Of a DNA stretch of 44,093 nucleotides, positions 42,668-44,093 are shown piece after piece (position 1 is the stretch's first letter; every line of letters begins with the position of its first letter). A program made the position numbers and the translations under genes. The notes beneath the pieces are model-generated. The model saw only the letters and a list, made by a program, of their open reading frames with translations. It searched no databases and had not been told where the DNA came from. This DNA is from Acidobacteriota bacterium (lineage in GTDB: Bacteria; Actinomycetota; Acidimicrobiia; ATN3). The stretch covers positions 1-44,093 of the forward strand of contig QEUQ01000024.1 in assembly GCA_003577105.1 (NCBI GenBank). The letters run 5' to 3'.

Positions 42668-44093
42668 TCAGCCTCCACCTTCCCATGGGCGTGGCGGCGG
42701 AGTTGGAGATCCGTCGGCCGATGGGATTGTCGAACTCACATCGCCCGGTGAGGCGGTGTCGCTGACTGAGGGAGTGGAGGCAGGCTCGGGACATTCCTCG
42801 ATTTCCTCGGGAACGATTGCCGTAATCAGCTCGACACTTTTCCGCTCGGTGCAGAACTGCCCTGCGATTTTGCCCGTACTTGGGACTATGTCGACCCGGA
42901 CCATGTCGCTATCCGCAATCGGAAACTGAGAGACAGGCTTGTTGCGGAGCGCACCCGTCATATATGACCGCCAGATTTGAGCGGGAAAGGTTCCACCGGC
43001 CACCCGCACTCCATGAACCGAGTACATGGGGATGTTGCCCTGTGGGTGACCAACCCACACAGCCGTCGAATACTCAGGGGTGTAGCCGACAAACCAGGCA
43101 TCTGCGTGATTTGACGTGGTGCCTGTCTTGCCTGCCGCGGGCCTTCCGCCGAGCGAAGCCGATCTTCCCGTGCCCCGCTGAATGACCTCCTGGAGGATTT
43201 CAGTGGTCATCCAAGCGACGCCGGGAGGTATGGCCGGGCGAGGGGAGTTTGTGAAGTCTTTGCGGTCATTTCCGGGCGCCTCGACAACTGAGACCGGAGT
43301 CGGCGGGATGTGAGTGCCGCGGTTGGCAAGGCTCGAAAACGCCGATGCCATCTCGACGGTATTGACACCGTTGCGCAACCCCCCGAGGACCATTGCGTAG
43401 TCGTGATTGATCGGAGTCTCGATCCCCATCTGCGAGGCGGCAAGTGCGATCGAAGGGGGGCCAATGCGGGTGGCCAGCTCGGCGTAGGCGGCATTGACCG
43501 AGTGGACCGTTGCGTCCCATAAGGTCACCTGGCCACCGCCCCCGCCGTCGTAGTTGGTGACGGGCCAGACCTCGCCGTGCGGCAACAGGAACACCCTTGG
43601 GTTGCCGTCGAAGCGCGTCTGCGGCGGGATGCGACCTTGAAGCGCGGCGACGAGTGCGAAGACCTTGAAGGCCGACCCCGGCTGGCGGCGGGCGTCAGAT
43701 GCCAGGTTGAACTGGTTGTGGGCGAAGTCGCGTCCGCCCACCATTGCGACGATCTGACCTGTGCGGTTGTCGACGCTCGTGAGCGCGGCCTCGGGATCTC
43801 CGTCACGATTCAGGGTCCCGTGTGTCGCCGACTCGGCAATTTCTTGAAGCTCGGGGACAAGCGTGGTTCGTATCACGAGCCCTCCCCTGTAGAGGTGGTG
43901 GGCTCGTTCCTCCTCGGTCTCACCGAACCTGATGTCCTTCAGCAAGCTCCGCTTCACGAACTCGACGAAGTAGGGGTACCTAACTCCGGCAGTCGGCGCG
44001 GGTGCCAGCGCGAGCGGCATGCGCTTCGCGGTTTCACCTTCGTTCCTCGATATGTAGTGATTGCGGATCATCTCTTCGAGGACGGTGTTTCGA
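42668..44093 (-). CDS. Class A penicillin-binding protein, C-terminal part (runs off the right edge)
   Basis: At least 475 residues of a bifunctional peptidoglycan synthase; the 5' end lies beyond the window, and the codons up to the edge read RNTVLEEMIRNHYIS, typical of the region between the glycosyltransferase and transpeptidase domains. The transpeptidase motifs are complete: SxxK in RQPGSAFKVF, SxN in HSVNAAYAEL, and KTG in AGKTGTTSN. A Pro/Ser/Thr-rich tail of about 50 residues ends the protein. Acts outside the membrane in cell-wall cross-linking. Confidence 0.93.
   Translation of the reverse strand, partial: RNTVLEEMIRNHYISRNEGETAKRMPLALAPAPTAGVRYPYFVEFVKRSLLKDIRFGETEEERAHHLYRGGLVIRTTLVPELQEIAESATHGTLNRDGDPEAALTSVDNRTGQIVAMVGGRDFAHNQFNLASDARRQPGSAFKVFALVAALQGRIPPQTRFDGNPRVFLLPHGEVWPVTNYDGGGGGQVTLWDATVHSVNAAYAELATRIGPPSIALAASQMGIETPINHDYAMVLGGLRNGVNTVEMASAFSSLANRGTHIPPTPVSVVEAPGNDRKDFTNSPRPAIPPGVAWMTTEILQEVIQRGTGRSASLGGRPAAGKTGTTSNHADAWFVGYTPEYSTAVWVGHPQGNIPMYSVHGVRVAGGTFPAQIWRSYMTGALRNKPVSQFPIADSDMVRVDIVPSTGKIAGQFCTERKSVELITAIVPEEIEECPEPASTPSVSDTASPGDVSSTIPSADGSPTPPPRPWEGGG

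Overview
The window looks like a chromosomal segment of a high-GC Gram-positive (actinobacterial) genome. The signs are many GTG and TTG starts, four-base ATGA/GTGA overlaps inside operons, a ClpS-DUF2017 pair, a GlnR-like orphan winged-helix regulator beside glutamine synthetase genes, a COG2345/SufR-like regulator next to Fe-S assembly genes, and a PIG-L deacetylase. I cannot assign an order or genus. Most of it is housekeeping DNA; accessory or decayed DNA sits at about 0.7-1.3 kb and 29.9-31.7 kb.

Layout. (1) 0-9 kb: a putative exported protein, a decayed RHS/YD-repeat relic, an NDUFA9-like SDR protein, an SRPBCC protein, a minus-strand operon (acyl-CoA dehydrogenase, MFS transporter, DinG-like Fe-S helicase), a PIG-L deacetylase and a patatin-like lipase. 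(2) 9-21.3 kb: one long plus-strand operon, nuoABCDHIJKLMN, then a MidA/NDUFAF7-type methyltransferase, clpS and a DUF2017 gene. The nuo cluster has no nuoE, nuoF or nuoG, so as encoded here it is an 11-subunit complex without the NADH-oxidising module. A well-spaced sigma70-type promoter and a perfect hairpin lie in its leader. (3) 21.4-25.5 kb: a DUF779 protein and a MacB/FtsX-type ABC exporter pair. (4) 25.5-28.1 kb: an Fe-S cluster neighbourhood (Mrp carrier, Cys-rich HTH regulator, ErpA/HesB-type A-type carrier).

(5) 28.1-32.3 kb: a zinc-ribbon membrane protein, an Ala/Pro-repeat membrane protein, RidA, a DUF4258-type toxin-antitoxin pair, a second RHS relic, a tiny membrane protein and a MauE/DoxX-like protein. 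(6) 32.3-36.6 kb: a nitrogen locus with a GlnR-like regulator downstream of an intact alpha-type glnA, then pyrE, then a second glnA of the adenylylation-site type. That second glnA is broken by an internal deletion and frameshift. Four five-base boxes on an 11-base period, resembling GlnR operators, lie upstream of it. (7) 36.6-44.1 kb: a strong terminator hairpin, GH1 and GH13 glycosidases, RmuC with a tandem-repeat N-terminus, an alpha/beta hydrolase and the 3' part of a class A penicillin-binding protein that runs off the right edge.

The most interesting points are the NuoEFG-less complex I operon with a NDUFAF7-like methyltransferase gene directly behind it (the likely target arginine in NuoD is conserved), the disrupted glnA with its candidate GlnR operator, the Fe-S regulator locus, and two dispersed relics of one RHS family. 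I did not find a clearly new multi-gene defence or mobile system. All family calls come from reading motifs, not from database searches.
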